Origin: Saccharopolyspora spinosa NRRL 18395
GTDB lineage: Bacteria; Actinomycetota; Actinomycetes; Mycobacteriales; Pseudonocardiaceae
Assembly: GCF_000194155.1 (NCBI RefSeq)
Contig: NZ_GL877878.1
Span: 626,032 to 690,031, forward strand
Length of the DNA: 64,000 nucleotides
Direction of reading: 5' to 3'
Shown here piece by piece: positions 19,105-28,052 of this stretch. Position 1 is the stretch's first letter; the number at the start of each line of letters is the position of its first letter. Position numbers and translations under genes: made by a program. The notes under the pieces are model-generated. The model was given only the letters and a program-made list of their open reading frames with translations, was not told the DNA's origin and searched no databases.

Positions 19105-19728
19105 TCACCGGCCCGAGATGTCGCCGGTGAGGTAGCGCTGGAGGTTGGGGCCGATCGCTGACACGACGGTGTCATGGTCGGCCGAGGCCAGCGGCTCCAG
19201 GTGGACGACGTAGCGGGCCATTCCCAGCCCAACGATCTGCGACCCGCACAGCGCCGCGCGCAGCTCCGGCTGGTCCACGCCCAGCACCTTGATCAGCCGG
19301 TTGAACATCACGTTCTGGATGAACTCCCGGAGCATCGCCACCGCGTTCTCGTTGGCCGCGATGCTGCGGACCAGGGCCGCGAACTGGCCGCCCTCCGCGT
19401 TGTCCCACACGGTCAGGAACCGCCGCAGCAACCGCTCGGCCAGCTGCTCCAGATCGCCCGCCAGCAACTCCGGCACCACCTCAGCCGGGTTGATCGGGAT
19501 GTGCACCGCCGCGGTGAACAGCCCCTCCTTGCCGCCGAACCAGTGGTTGACCATCGCCGGATCGACCCCGGCCCGGCCCGCGATGGCGCGCACCGTCGCC
19601 GAGTCGTAGCCCTGCTCGGTGAACACCTCGCGCGCCGCCGCGAGCAGCGCAGCCCTGGTGTCGGCTCCGCTGCGCCGCCGCCCGCGGCGCTTCGGCTCGG
19701 TTCCGCTCTGGTCGATTCCACTGCTCAC
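19105..19728 (-). CDS. TetR-family transcriptional regulator
   Basis: GTG at 19728 is preferred over the longer frame reaching 19764; the product is 207 aa. The N-terminal helix-turn-helix has [20 protein letters not shown] and [19 protein letters not shown]. The C-terminal ligand-binding domain (about 95-200) is all helical and resembles TetR_C_17-type repressors ([15 protein letters not shown]). It converges with hisI and is divergent from trpE, so trpE control is possible. The ligand is unknown. Confidence 0.88.
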   Translation of the reverse strand: MSSGIDQSGTEPKRRGRRRSGADTRAALLAAAREVFTEQGYDSATVRAIAGRAGVDPAMVNHWFGGKEGLFTAAVHIPINPAEVVPELLAGDLEQLAERLLRRFLTVWDNAEGGQFAALVRSIAANENAVAMLREFIQNVMFNRLIKVLGVDQPELRAALCGSQIVGLGMARYVVHLEPLASADHDTVVSAIGPNLQRYLTGDISGR

Positions 19729-19805
19729 CCGCCCATCCTGGCTGCCGCAGCGGCCCGGGGGCAAAGCGGTGCGGAGGTCCCGCGCGGACCGGAACGGGTG
19801 GGCGG

Positions 19806-19811
19806 CACAAT
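19806..19811 (+). promoter_or_regulatory. -10-like box CACAAT for leaderless trpE
   Basis: CACAAT ends 6 bases before ATG 19818, with no ribosome site between, the same geometry as hisH, priA and lgt. No Trp-rich leader peptide or attenuator is seen upstream. Confidence 0.45.
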
Positions 19812-19817
19812 GACGAC

Positions 19818-21395
19818 ATGGTCGGCGACGGTGAAATCGGCACTATCAGCCCTGGACGCGAGGAGTTCCGCGCCCTGGCGGCGGACCGCCGGGTGATCCC
19901 GGTGGTGCGGCGGTTGCTCGCGGACGACGAGACCCCGCTCGGGGTGTACCGCAAGCTCGCCGGGGACCGCCCCGGAACGTTCCTCTTCGAGTCCGCCGAG
20001 AACGGTCGTTCCTGGTCGCGATGGTCCTTCGTGGGTGCGCACTGCGCGGCCGCGCTGACCGTCCGCGACGGCCAAGCGCACTGGACGGGCAAGCCGCCGG
20101 TGGGGCTGCCGGACGGCGGCGACCCGCTGCAGGCGCTGCGCGAGACGGTCCGGCTGCTGCACACCGATCCGCTGCCCGGGCTGCCGCCGCTGACCGGCGG
20201 CATGGTCGGCTACCTCGGCTACGACGCGGTCCGCCGGCTGGAGCGGCTGCCGAACCTGACCGAGGACGACCTGCAGATCCCCGAGATGGTGATGCTGCTG
20301 GCCACCGACCTCGCCGCGCTGGACCACCACGAGGGCAGCATCACGCTCATCGCCAACGCGGTGAACTGGGACGACAGCCCGGAGGGCGTGGACGCGGCCT
20401 ACGACGACGCGGTTCGCCGGCTGGACGAGATGACCGAGCGGCTGTGCACCCTGGCCGCGCCCACGATCGCCTCGTTCTCCCGGCCGAGCCCGCAGTTCGT
20501 CCGGCGGCGCCAGCCCGACGAGCACTACGCGGCGGTGGAAAAGGCCAAGGAGGCGATCCGGGACGGCGAGGCGTTCCAGGTCGTGGTCTCGCAGCGTTTC
20601 GAGATGACGACCAGCGCAGACGCACTCGACATCTACCGGGTCCTGCGCACGACGAACCCCAGCCCGTACATGTACCTGCTGCGGCTGGAGGCACCGGACG
20701 GCGGCGCGCCGTTCGACATCGTCGGCTCCAGCCCCGAATCGCTGGTCACGGTGCGCGACGGGCAGGCGACCACGCACCCGATCGCCGGAACCCGCTGGCG
20801 GGGTGCCGACGAGGACGAGGACGCGCTGCTGGAGAAGGAGCTCATCAACGACGATAAGGAGCGCGCCGAGCACCTGATGCTCGTCGACCTCGGCCGCAAC
20901 GACCTGGGCCGGGTCTGCAAGCCGGGTTCGGTGCACGTCGTCGACTTCTTCCGCATCGAGCGCTACAGCCACGTCATGCACATCGTGTCCACCGTGACCG
21001 GGCAGCTCGCCGAAGGGCGTACGGCGTTCGACGCGATCGCCGCGTGCTTCCCGGCGGGCACGCTCTCCGGCGCGCCGAAGCCGCGCGCGCTGGAGTTGAT
21101 CGAGGAGCTGGAGCCGACCCGGCGCGCCCAGTACGGCGGCGTCGTGGGCTACCTGGACTTCGCCGGCGACGCCGACACCGCGATCGCGATCCGCACCGCG
21201 CTGGTGCGCGACGGCACCGCGTACGTGCAGGCCGGCGGCGGCATCGTGGCCGACTCCGACCCGGTTGCCGAGGACCAGGAGTGCCTGAACAAAGCGCGCG
21301 CGGTGCTCAACGCAGTGGCGACGGCGGAGACGCTGTCGCCGCCGACCAGCGATCAGGCGGCGGGGGAGCGAGTTGACCACCGAGCCGGGATCTGA
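19818..21395 (+). CDS. trpE: Anthranilate synthase component I
   Basis: 525 aa. It makes anthranilate from chorismate with ammonia from TrpG. The N-terminal feedback domain includes [18 protein letters not shown], where the LLES-type Trp-binding site is expected. The chorismate-binding domain has [56 protein letters not shown] and [14 protein letters not shown]. trpG is not adjacent and must be supplied from elsewhere. The 3' end overlaps the next ORF by 23 bp. Confidence 0.97.
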   Translation: MVGDGEIGTISPGREEFRALAADRRVIPVVRRLLADDETPLGVYRKLAGDRPGTFLFESAENGRSWSRWSFVGAHCAAALTVRDGQAHWTGKPPVGLPDGGDPLQALRETVRLLHTDPLPGLPPLTGGMVGYLGYDAVRRLERLPNLTEDDLQIPEMVMLLATDLAALDHHEGSITLIANAVNWDDSPEGVDAAYDDAVRRLDEMTERLCTLAAPTIASFSRPSPQFVRRRQPDEHYAAVEKAKEAIRDGEAFQVVVSQRFEMTTSADALDIYRVLRTTNPSPYMYLLRLEAPDGGAPFDIVGSSPESLVTVRDGQATTHPIAGTRWRGADEDEDALLEKELINDDKERAEHLMLVDLGRNDLGRVCKPGSVHVVDFFRIERYSHVMHIVSTVTGQLAEGRTAFDAIAACFPAGTLSGAPKPRALELIEELEPTRRAQYGGVVGYLDFAGDADTAIAIRTALVRDGTAYVQAGGGIVADSDPVAEDQECLNKARAVLNAVATAETLSPPTSDQAAGERVDHRAGI

Positions 21396-21993
21396 GACGA
21401 CAGCGCCGCCCGCGCGGTCGAAGGGCCTGCTGTGGTCGGTGGTGCTGCTGGCGCTGGTCGCAGCCGGATTGCTGTGGGGTGCCAGCGCGCTCACCTGGCT
21501 TGGCCAGCGCTACCGCACGCCGTTCGGCACCGAGGTCACGGGCGGGTTCACCGGCGAGGACCTGCGCCCGGAACTGGTGCCGATGGCGCTCGCGGCACTC
21601 GCCGCCGTCGCGGCGGTGCTGGCAACCGGCGGGGTGTTCCGGCGCGTGGTGGGCGTCCTCATCGCGGTCGCGGGCGGCCTGCTGGTCTGGCGGGCGGTCG
21701 AGCTCTACACCTCCGGCTGGTTCGCGACCGGGAAGCCCGACGACGTGCCGCCGGGCAGCACGCCGATCGGTGAGCTGCTCAGCCAGCCGTACGGGCCGCT
21801 GCTGATGGCAGCGGGCGCGCTGCTGCTGTTCGTCGCCGGGCTGCTGGTGGCGTTCCGCGCGGGCAGAATGCCTGCGATGGGTGCGAAATATTCGGCTCCG
21901 GGTGCCGCGAAGCAGGAATCCCACGATCCGGACCGCCAGATGTGGAACGACTTGGACGCCGGGCGCGATCCAACTGACGACCAGGATCGTTGA
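21373..21993 (+). CDS. Trp biosynthesis-associated membrane protein (TIGR02234 type)
   Basis: 206 aa from TTG at 21373, overlapping trpE. It has about four hydrophobic helices: [58 protein letters not shown] and [21 protein letters not shown] short charged tail ends [15 protein letters not shown]. The position after trpE and the [13 protein letters not shown] segment fit the actinobacterial Trp-operon membrane family, whose function is unknown. A role in tryptophan or intermediate transport has been guessed from context only. Confidence 0.85.
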   Translation: MTTEPGSETTAPPARSKGLLWSVVLLALVAAGLLWGASALTWLGQRYRTPFGTEVTGGFTGEDLRPELVPMALAALAAVAAVLATGGVFRRVVGVLIAVAGGLLVWRAVELYTSGWFATGKPDDVPPGSTPIGELLSQPYGPLLMAAGALLLFVAGLLVAFRAGRMPAMGAKYSAPGAAKQESHDPDRQMWNDLDAGRDPTDDQDR

Positions 21994-22137
21994 ACGTATT
22001 TCAAATTCACCGAGGGGTGGAAAAGCCAGTTCGGGACGGTTCCGAACGGGTGCCCGACCATGCCACCAGGGCCGAAGGTCCTTGTTGTGCAGGGACGTTG
22101 GGCCACCCCCTTGGTGGGACCGGTGGCCGGTGAGGTT

Positions 22138-22143
22138 TAGCAT
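22138..22143 (+). promoter_or_regulatory. -10 box TAGCAT before the trpC micro-ORF
   Basis: TAGCAT lies 5 bases before ATG 22149, so the trpC transcript may begin on that ATG. Just upstream, hairpins are possible at 22030-22048 (GTTCGG and CCGAAC arms) and around 22101-22128 (GGCCACC and GGTGGCC arms). Confidence 0.45.
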
Positions 22144-22148
22144 CGGCC

Positions 22149-22274
22149 ATGCGACGGCACGGCGGGAAGGGGAGTGTCGTGATCGAGCGCAATGAGTTCA
22201 TCTGCGCATCCAGTTGTTTGCGGACCGACGTGAAGGTGAGTGTGCGGGGCACGGCCTGCGAGGTGTTCGCGTGA
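22149..22274 (+). CDS. Leaderless 41-aa micro-ORF translationally coupled to trpC
   Basis: The frame runs from ATG 22149 to TGA 22272-22274 and overlaps the trpC GTG by 4 bp. An internal GTG at 22179, behind GGAAGGGGA-type purines, would give 31 aa. The predicted peptide contains three Cys in FICASSC and GTACEVFA, no Trp, and a basic N-terminus (MRRHGGKG). It is not a classical Trp attenuator leader. It could set trpC translation by coupling or respond to another amino acid. No homologous family is recognised. Confidence 0.5.
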   Translation: MRRHGGKGSVVIERNEFICASSCLRTDVKVSVRGTACEVFA

Positions 22275-23080
22275 CCGTTCTGGAATCCATCATCGAAGGT
22301 GTTCGCGAAGATCTTGCAGTTCGCGAATCCGCGATCCCCTTCGACGAGATCAAGCAGTTGTCAGCTGCCGCGGCGCCGCCGCACGACGTGCTCGCCGCGC
22401 TGCGGGCGCCGGGCGTGGGCGTCATCGCGGAGGTGAAGCGGCGCAGCCCGTCCAAGGGCGAGCTGGCAGAGATCGGCGAGCCGGCCGATCTCGCCGCCGA
22501 CTACGCCGCCGCAGGTGCGCGCGTGATCAGCGTGCTCACCGAGCAGCGCCGCTTCGGCGGCACGCTGGCCGACTTCGACGCGGTCCGCGCCAGGGTCAAC
22601 ACGCCCCTGCTGCGCAAGGACTTCATCATCAGCCCGTACCAGGTGCACGAGGCCCGGGCGCATGGCGCGGACATGGTGCTGCTCATCGTGGCGGCCCTGG
22701 AGCAGAACGCGCTGGAAGCGCTGCTGGACCGGGTCGAGTCCCTGGGCATGACCGCGCTCGTCGAGGTGCACACCGCCGAGGAAGCCGACCGCGCGCTGGA
22801 GGCCGGCGCGAAAGTAATTGGCATCAACGCGCGCAACCTGCATACGCTCGAAGTCGACCGCGACGTGTTCGGCCGGATCGCTCCGGGACTGCCGCAGGAG
22901 ATCCTCAAGATCGCCGAGTCCGGGGTCCGCGGGCCGAGCGACCTGATGGCCTACGCGGGGTCCGGTGCGGACGCGGTGCTGGTCGGCGAGGGCCTGGTGA
23001 CCAGCGACAATCCCAAGACGGCCGTCACCCAGCTGGTGACCGCCGGGTCGCACCCCGCGTGCCCGCGGCCGAGCCGGTAG
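22271..23080 (+). CDS. trpC: Indole-3-glycerol phosphate synthase
   Basis: 269 aa from GTG at 22271. It decarboxylates and closes CdRP to indole-3-glycerol phosphate. TIM-barrel signatures: [18 protein letters not shown] with the catalytic Lys, [62 protein letters not shown] and [15 protein letters not shown]. It is monofunctional, with no TrpF domain. It lies 51 bp upstream of trpB. Confidence 0.97.
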   Translation: MTVLESIIEGVREDLAVRESAIPFDEIKQLSAAAAPPHDVLAALRAPGVGVIAEVKRRSPSKGELAEIGEPADLAADYAAAGARVISVLTEQRRFGGTLADFDAVRARVNTPLLRKDFIISPYQVHEARAHGADMVLLIVAALEQNALEALLDRVESLGMTALVEVHTAEEADRALEAGAKVIGINARNLHTLEVDRDVFGRIAPGLPQEILKIAESGVRGPSDLMAYAGSGADAVLVGEGLVTSDNPKTAVTQLVTAGSHPACPRPSR

Positions 23081-23131
23081 TCGGACCGGTTCCACGGGTT
23101 CAGGGGTCGGCGAGGCACAGGAGGTAAGGCA

Positions 23132-24400
23132 ATGACCGTAGGCGCAGAGACCGCGCGCGCCCACCGCCCGGGCAAGCCCGTGCCGGAGGGGCACGAACCG
23201 GACGAGCGCGGGCACTTCGGGGTCTACGGCGGCCGGTTCATGCCGGAGGCGCTGATCGCCGCCCAGGACGAGCTCGCCGCCGAGTACGCCAAGGCGCAAA
23301 GCGACCCGCAGTACCTCGCCGAACTCGACGACCTGCTGCGCAACTACGCCGGGCGGCCGTCGCTGCTGACCGAGGCGAAGCGGTTCGCCGAGCACGCCGG
23401 CGGCGCACGCATCCTGCTCAAGCGCGAGGACCTCAACCACACCGGCTCGCACAAGATCAACAACGTGCTGGGGCAGGCGCTGCTGGTCAAGCGGATGGGC
23501 AAGCGCCGGGTCATCGCCGAGACCGGCGCCGGGCAGCACGGCGTCGCCACCGCGACGGCCTGCGCGCTGCTCGGCCTCGAATGCGTCGTCTACATGGGCA
23601 AGGTGGACACCGAGCGGCAGGCCCTCAACGTCGCCCGGATGCGGCTGCTGGGCGCCGAGGTCATCCCGGTCCGCAGCGGCTCGGCGACCCTCAAGGACGC
23701 CATCAACGAGGCGCTGCGCGACTGGGTCACCAACGTCGACCACACCCACTACCTGCTGGGCACCGCCGCCGGTTCGCACCCGTTCCCGATGATGGTGCGC
23801 AACTTCCACAAGGTCATCGGCGACGAGGCCCGTCGGCAGGTGCTCGAACTGACCGGTCGGCTGCCCGACGTGGTCGCGGCCTGCGTCGGCGGCGGCTCCA
23901 ACGCCATCGGCATCTTCCACGGCTTCATCGACGACCCGGGCGTGCGGCTGGTCGGCTTCGAACCCGGCGGGCACGGCATCGCCTCCGGCGAGCACGGCGC
24001 CACCCTCTGCGAAGGCACCCCCGGCACGCTGCACGGGGCCCGCTCGTACCTGCTGCAGGACGACGACGGCCAGGTCATCGAGGCCTACTCGATCTCCGCC
24101 GGGCTGGACTACCCGGGCGTGGGGCCCGAGCACTCCTACCTGAAGGACATCGGGCGCGCCGAGTACCGCTCGATCACCGACGACGAGGCCATGCTGGCGT
24201 TCCGGTTGCTGTCGCGCACCGAGGGCATCATCCCCGCCATCGAGTCGGCGCACGCGCTGGCCGGCGCGATCAAGCTCGGCAAGGAGCTCGGCCCGGACAC
24301 GATCATCCTGGTCAATCTCTCCGGCCGGGGCGACAAGGACATGGACACCGCGGCGAAGTACTTCGGGCTCGTCGACGAGAGCGAGGAGGAATCGCGGTGA
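23132..24400 (+). CDS. trpB: Tryptophan synthase beta chain
   Basis: 422 aa; ATG at 23132 follows AGGAGG by 7 bases. The PLP enzyme condenses indole and serine to tryptophan in the alpha2-beta2 complex. The PLP Lys is in [17 protein letters not shown] and the catalytic Glu in [15 protein letters not shown]. The phosphate-binding loop is [10 protein letters not shown], and [13 protein letters not shown] is the COMM-side segment. GTGA overlap with trpA indicates coupled translation of the two subunits. Confidence 0.98.
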   Translation: MTVGAETARAHRPGKPVPEGHEPDERGHFGVYGGRFMPEALIAAQDELAAEYAKAQSDPQYLAELDDLLRNYAGRPSLLTEAKRFAEHAGGARILLKREDLNHTGSHKINNVLGQALLVKRMGKRRVIAETGAGQHGVATATACALLGLECVVYMGKVDTERQALNVARMRLLGAEVIPVRSGSATLKDAINEALRDWVTNVDHTHYLLGTAAGSHPFPMMVRNFHKVIGDEARRQVLELTGRLPDVVAACVGGGSNAIGIFHGFIDDPGVRLVGFEPGGHGIASGEHGATLCEGTPGTLHGARSYLLQDDDGQVIEAYSISAGLDYPGVGPEHSYLKDIGRAEYRSITDDEAMLAFRLLSRTEGIIPAIESAHALAGAIKLGKELGPDTIILVNLSGRGDKDMDTAAKYFGLVDESEEESR

Positions 24401-25188
24401 ACCTGCGCGAGGTTTTCCAGGCCTGCCGGGAAGAGCAGCGGGCGGCCCTGATCGGCTACCTGCCAGCCGGGTTCCCGACCGTCGAGGAGTCCAAGGAACT
24501 GTTCTCGGCGATGCTGACCGGCACCGACGGCTCGACCGGTTGCGACATCGTCGAGGTCGGCATCCCGTTCTCCGACCCGGTGATGGACGGACCGACCATC
24601 CAGGCGGCCAGCGACAAGGCGCTGCGTGCCGGCTTCCGGCTGCGGGACGTATTCGACGTGGTGTCCTCGATCGCCGACGCCGGTGGCCACGCCGTGGTGA
24701 TGACCTACTGGAACCCGGTGCACCACTACGGCCCGGACGCGTTCGCCCGCGACATCAAGTCGGCCGGCGGGCTCGGCGTGATCACGCCGGACCTGATCCC
24801 GGACGAGGGCGAGGACTGGATCGCCGCGACCGACGCGCACGGCCTGGACCGGATCTTCCTGGTCGCCCCGTCGTCGACGGAGGAGCGGCTGGCGCTGACC
24901 GCCAAGGCCACCAGCGGCTTCGTCTACGCCACGTCCGTGATGGGCGTGACGGGCGCGCGCGAGAGCGTCGGCGAGGCCGCGGCCGGACTGGTGCAGCGCA
25001 CCCGCGCGCACACCGACCTGCCGATCGGCGTCGGGCTCGGGGTGCGCTCCGGCGAGCAGGCCGCCGAGGTGTCGGGCTTCGCCGACGGCGTCATCGTCGG
25101 CTCCGCCTTCGTCACCCGCGCCGAGGACGGCCCGGCGGGCGTCCGCGAGCTCGCCGCGGAGCTTGCCCGCGGCGTCCGGTCGCGCTGA
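24397..25188 (+). CDS. trpA: Tryptophan synthase alpha chain
   Basis: 263 aa TIM barrel from GTG at 24397. It cleaves indole-3-glycerol phosphate to indole and glyceraldehyde-3-phosphate. The catalytic Glu is in [20 protein letters not shown] and the catalytic Asp in [27 protein letters not shown] and [15 protein letters not shown] line the phosphate site. It ends the trp unit and is followed by a strong terminator. Confidence 0.97.
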   Translation: MNLREVFQACREEQRAALIGYLPAGFPTVEESKELFSAMLTGTDGSTGCDIVEVGIPFSDPVMDGPTIQAASDKALRAGFRLRDVFDVVSSIADAGGHAVVMTYWNPVHHYGPDAFARDIKSAGGLGVITPDLIPDEGEDWIAATDAHGLDRIFLVAPSSTEERLALTAKATSGFVYATSVMGVTGARESVGEAAAGLVQRTRAHTDLPIGVGLGVRSGEQAAEVSGFADGVIVGSAFVTRAEDGPAGVRELAAELARGVRSR

Positions 25189-25232
25189 TCCGGCGAGCGC
25201 TCGTCGAGAACTCTGAGCAGTTTGGGACTGGT

Positions 25233-25278
25233 GTGAACGGTCCGTTCGCTCCCCAGTCGGAGCGAACGGACCGTTCAC
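25233..25278 (+). terminator. Perfect 20-bp hairpin after trpA made of a repeat unit
   Basis: Arms 25233-25252 (GTGAACGGTCCGTTCGCTCC) and 25259-25278 are exact complements around a 6-nt loop. Each arm contains the smaller palindrome GAACGGTCCGTTC, so the element is nested. It separates trpA from lgt and shares its unit with the repeat in the phospholipase pseudogene at 9616. Confidence 0.85.
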
Positions 25279-25321
25279 CTCGTTGATACCGGGTGGTGCG
25301 CACCTTTCGTCGAGCGACCGA

Positions 25322-25327
25322 TACGGT
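25322..25327 (+). promoter_or_regulatory. -10 box TACGGT for leaderless lgt
   Basis: TACGGT ends 6 bases before GTG 25334 with no ribosome site between, predicting a leaderless lgt transcript independent of trp. Confidence 0.55.
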
Positions 25328-25333
25328 AGCGGC

Positions 25334-26413
25334 GTGAGTGCCCCGGTTGCAGCCTTGGCGAGTCCGTTCCTGGCCAACATCCCCAGCCCGCCGCAGGGGG
25401 TTTGGTTCATCGGCCCGATCCCGCTGCGCGCCTACGCGCTGTGCATCATCGCCGGCATCATCGCGGCCGTATGGATCAGCAGCCGCCGTTGGGTGGCGCG
25501 CGGCGGACGCGAGGGCACGGTCATCGACATCGCGGTGTTCGCGGTGCCGTTCGGGCTGGTCGGCGGTCGGCTCTACCACGTCGCGACCGACTGGTACAAG
25601 TACTTTGGGCCGGACCGCAACCCGCTGGACGCCCTCAAGGTGTGGGAAGGCGGCCTGGGCATCTGGGGCGCGGTGGCGCTCGGCGCGGTCGGCGCCTGGA
25701 TCGGCTGCCGCCGCCGGGGCGTGCCGCTGTCCGTGTTCGCCGACGCCGTCGCGCCCGGCATCATCCTGGCGCAGGCGATCGGCCGCCTCGGCAACTGGTT
25801 CAACCAGGAGCTCTACGGTGCGCCGACGGACCTGCCCTGGGGCCTGGAGATCTACCGGCGCATCGACCCGGCGACCGGGCTCGCGGACCCCATCACCGGT
25901 GTGGCGACGGACAGCACGCCGATCACGGTCGTGCACCCCACGTTCCTGTACGAGCTGCTGTGGAACCTCGGTGTCTTCCTCCTGGTCATCTGGGCGGACC
26001 GCAAATTCCGGATGGGCCACGGCCGGGTGTTCGCGCTCTACGTCGCGGGCTACACGGCGGGCCGGCTGTGGATCGAGATGATGCGCACCGACGACGCCAC
26101 GCACATCCTCGGCATCCGAATCAACGTCTTCACCTCCCTGATCGTCTTCGCCCTCGCGGTCCTGTACCTGGTGCTGGTGCGGGGCAAGCGCGAGGACCCC
26201 GAGCTACTGCGCGGCAAGCCGATGCCCGGCGACGACGACACCGCTGCGACGCCGGAGCATGCTGACGCCGAGGAGTCGAAGGCGACGACCGACGCTGGCA
26301 AAGGCGACGGCCCGGAGGGCAAGGACGACGGCCCCGAGGGCAAGGACGACGGCCCGGAGGGCGAGCGCGCGGAGGCGCGAAGCGTCGACGGCGCCAAGGA
26401 CGCGAAGGACTGA
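25334..26413 (+). CDS. lgt: Prolipoprotein diacylglyceryl transferase
   Basis: 359 aa. It transfers diacylglyceryl to the lipobox cysteine of prolipoproteins in the membrane, the first step of lipoprotein maturation. About seven hydrophobic segments are seen. The family signature is [15 protein letters not shown]; other segments are [19 protein letters not shown] and [17 protein letters not shown] long charged tail of about 70 residues follows the last helix and contains 2.5 tandem copies of a seven-residue unit (GPEGKDD). Lgt directly after trpBA is a common actinobacterial order. Confidence 0.95.
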   Translation: MSAPVAALASPFLANIPSPPQGVWFIGPIPLRAYALCIIAGIIAAVWISSRRWVARGGREGTVIDIAVFAVPFGLVGGRLYHVATDWYKYFGPDRNPLDALKVWEGGLGIWGAVALGAVGAWIGCRRRGVPLSVFADAVAPGIILAQAIGRLGNWFNQELYGAPTDLPWGLEIYRRIDPATGLADPITGVATDSTPITVVHPTFLYELLWNLGVFLLVIWADRKFRMGHGRVFALYVAGYTAGRLWIEMMRTDDATHILGIRINVFTSLIVFALAVLYLVLVRGKREDPELLRGKPMPGDDDTAATPEHADAEESKATTDAGKGDGPEGKDDGPEGKDDGPEGERAEARSVDGAKDAKD

Positions 26414-26449
26414 CCTTTAGGCGCGCCGAGGGCGTCGTCGACCGGACGG

Positions 26450-26794
26450 TTACCGAGCGCCGAAAGCGACTGCGCAGCTTGGCGAATCCTTGGAGCTGGT
26501 GGGGTCGTGATGCGATGCCACTAGCTCCAGCCGGACGTCGACGGCCCGCCCGAGCCGGTCGAGCAGATCGATGGTCGGCAGACTGCCGCCGCTCTCCCAA
26601 CGCGCCACCGAGGACTGCGTGGTCCCCATCCGTCGCGCGAGTTCGGTCTGCGTGAGCCCGGCTTGCGTGCGCAACCCGTACACCAGCCGCGCCAGCTCGA
26701 AAGCCAGTGACGCCTCGGCGTACGCCTGGCCGTACTCCTCCTCGTCGGTCACCGGATTCTCCCGGCGAATCTGATCGAGCTTCTTCCAGGTCAT
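26450..26794 (-). CDS. XRE-family antitoxin, HigA-like
   Basis: 114 aa from ATG at 26794. A helix-turn-helix at about residues 42-96 reads YGLRTQAGLTQTELARRMG and TTQSSVARWESGGSLPT, typical of HTH_3/XRE proteins. A short C-terminal tail follows. It lies 27 bp after a RelE/HigB-type toxin gene, the toxin-first order of higBA. It should neutralise the toxin and repress the shared promoter. Confidence 0.85.
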   Translation of the reverse strand: MTWKKLDQIRRENPVTDEEEYGQAYAEASLAFELARLVYGLRTQAGLTQTELARRMGTTQSSVARWESGGSLPTIDLLDRLGRAVDVRLELVASHHDPTSSKDSPSCAVAFGAR

Positions 26795-26821
26795 CTCACG
26801 GCCTCCGTTTGTGCCTCATGG

Positions 26822-27139
26822 CTAACCGGGCGCGCGAGTGACCTCGCGCCGTTCGTTCGATCGCTGCTTCCGGAACGTCGTCAAGACGATTGCGAGGTGG
26901 TCGTGGTCGAGGAAGTAGGTCACCCGGCGTTCGACTCCTTCGCAGTGGAACCTCAGTTCGCGCAATCCGCCACTGAGATGCCTGCTGTGCGGCATGCCCA
27001 GCAGCGGTCCGAACTCTGCGAGCAGGTTGAACATTCGGTCTGTCACGGCGCGGTCCCGGTTCTTCAAGCTGCAGTACCAGCGTTCGACGTCTGGCGACAC
27101 CACGATGATCCATCGTCCACCTCCGCTTTTCTCGGACAC
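26822..27139 (-). CDS. RelE/ParE-superfamily toxin, HigB-like (Gp49 type)
   Basis: 105 aa from GTG at 27139. Visible: VERWYCSLKNRDRAVTDRMF, LLGMPHSRHLSGGLRELRFH and RRVTYFLDHDHLAIVLTTFRK, matching the phage-derived Gp49/HigB toxin fold. Such toxins cut mRNA on the ribosome. A second frame on the same strand (26796-27113) is a shadow. Both TA genes have lower G+C than the neighbouring lgt and btu genes, which fits horizontal acquisition. Confidence 0.82.
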   Translation of the reverse strand: MSEKSGGGRWIIVVSPDVERWYCSLKNRDRAVTDRMFNLLAEFGPLLGMPHSRHLSGGLRELRFHCEGVERRVTYFLDHDHLAIVLTTFRKQRSNERREVTRAPG

Positions 27140-27192
27140 GCCTCGAAAATAGCGCGCACGCGATATCGTGTCGATGCTATATTGTGGATATG
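27140..27192 (-). promoter_or_regulatory. A/T-rich promoter and operator region of the TA pair
   Basis: This short A/T-rich stretch lies upstream of the toxin gene. It holds the palindrome CGATATCG (27161-27168) inside a longer imperfect dyad, CACGCGATATCGTG, and a related half-site ATATTGTGG at 27180-27188. The antitoxin is the likely binder. From 27193 to the end of btuD at 27279 only a weak plus-strand reading frame starting at ATG 27190 is seen, perhaps a gene remnant. Confidence 0.5.
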
Positions 27193-27278
27193 ATCAATTC
27201 GAGTGACGGGAACGCGGACTTGGCAGCGCGGGTGGCGCGCTCGGAGGAAGGGGTCGAAGCTGCGCTGGCGGGCGCCTG

Positions 27279-28052
27279 TCACGCGCGGATCGGGGCGATG
27301 ACCGGGGAGCCGTCGGGGGTGTGCAGGACCGCGACCCGGGCCGTGTAGCGCTCCGCCAGGGCTGTCGGGGTCAGGACCTCCGCCGGGGTCCCCTCGGCCA
27401 CCACGCGCCCCGCGTCGAGGAGGAGAAGGCGCTCGGCGTACTGGGCCGCGAGGGTGAGGTCGTGCAGCGTCATGACCACCGTCGTGCCCAGCTCCCGGCG
27501 CAGTTCGTCGACCAGGTCGAGCAGGGCCTGGGCGTGTCCGACGTCAAGGCCCGTGGTCGGCTCGTCGAGCAGCAGGACGCCGGCCCGTTGGGCGAGGGCT
27601 CGGGCCAGCACGGCCCGTTGGCGTTCGCCGCCGGACAGCGTCGACAGGGCTCGGTCCGCGAGTCGCGTCAGGTCCAGCCGCTCCAGCAGGGCACCGACCA
27701 CGTCCAGGTCCGCGGGCCCTTCCCGGCCCAGCACACCCAGGTGCGGGGTGCGGCCGAGCAGGACGTAGTCGGTGACGGTCAGGCCGATTGGCAGCTGGGG
27801 GATCTGCGGCGCGTAGCCGACCGCCTGGGCGCGTTCGCGGCGGCGCAGCGAGGCCAGCGGGCGGCCGTCGACCAGCACCCGGCCGTGATGCCGCACCAGT
27901 CCCGCGACGGCCTTCAACAGCGTCGACTTGCCCGACCCGTTGGGCCCGATGATGCCCAGCCAGCCGCCGTTGTCCACAGTGGTCGAAACGTCGGAAAGCA
28001 CCGTGCTGCGGCGATATCCGGCCGACAGCTCGTGCACCTCCAGGGTGCTCAT
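27279..28052 (-). CDS. btuD: Cobalamin ABC transporter ATP-binding protein
   Basis: 257 aa. Walker A is GIIGPNGSGKSTLLKAV, the Q-loop is VGYAPQIPQLPIG, the signature is LSTLSGGERQRAVLARAL, Walker B is VLLLDEPTTGLD and the switch is TLHDLTLAAQY. The family is FecE/BtuD, which drives metal-chelate or B12 uptake. Overlap with the permease gene by 4 bp and the cobalamin riboswitch at the head of the operon make vitamin B12 or corrinoid the likely substrate rather than a siderophore. Confidence 0.9.
   Translation of the reverse strand: MSTLEVHELSAGYRRSTVLSDVSTTVDNGGWLGIIGPNGSGKSTLLKAVAGLVRHHGRVLVDGRPLASLRRRERAQAVGYAPQIPQLPIGLTVTDYVLLGRTPHLGVLGREGPADLDVVGALLERLDLTRLADRALSTLSGGERQRAVLARALAQRAGVLLLDEPTTGLDVGHAQALLDLVDELRRELGTTVVMTLHDLTLAAQYAERLLLLDAGRVVAEGTPAEVLTPTALAERYTARVAVLHTPDGSPVIAPIRA

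Noticed and set aside
21994-22148. A possible Trp attenuator upstream of trpC
   Set aside because: Hairpins can form, but no reading frame with clustered Trp codons precedes them, so classical Trp attenuation is not supported.
27190-27347. A plus-strand frame of about 50 codons starting MINSSDGNADLAARV
   Set aside because: Half of it is antisense to the end of btuD and no family is recognised; at most a gene remnant.
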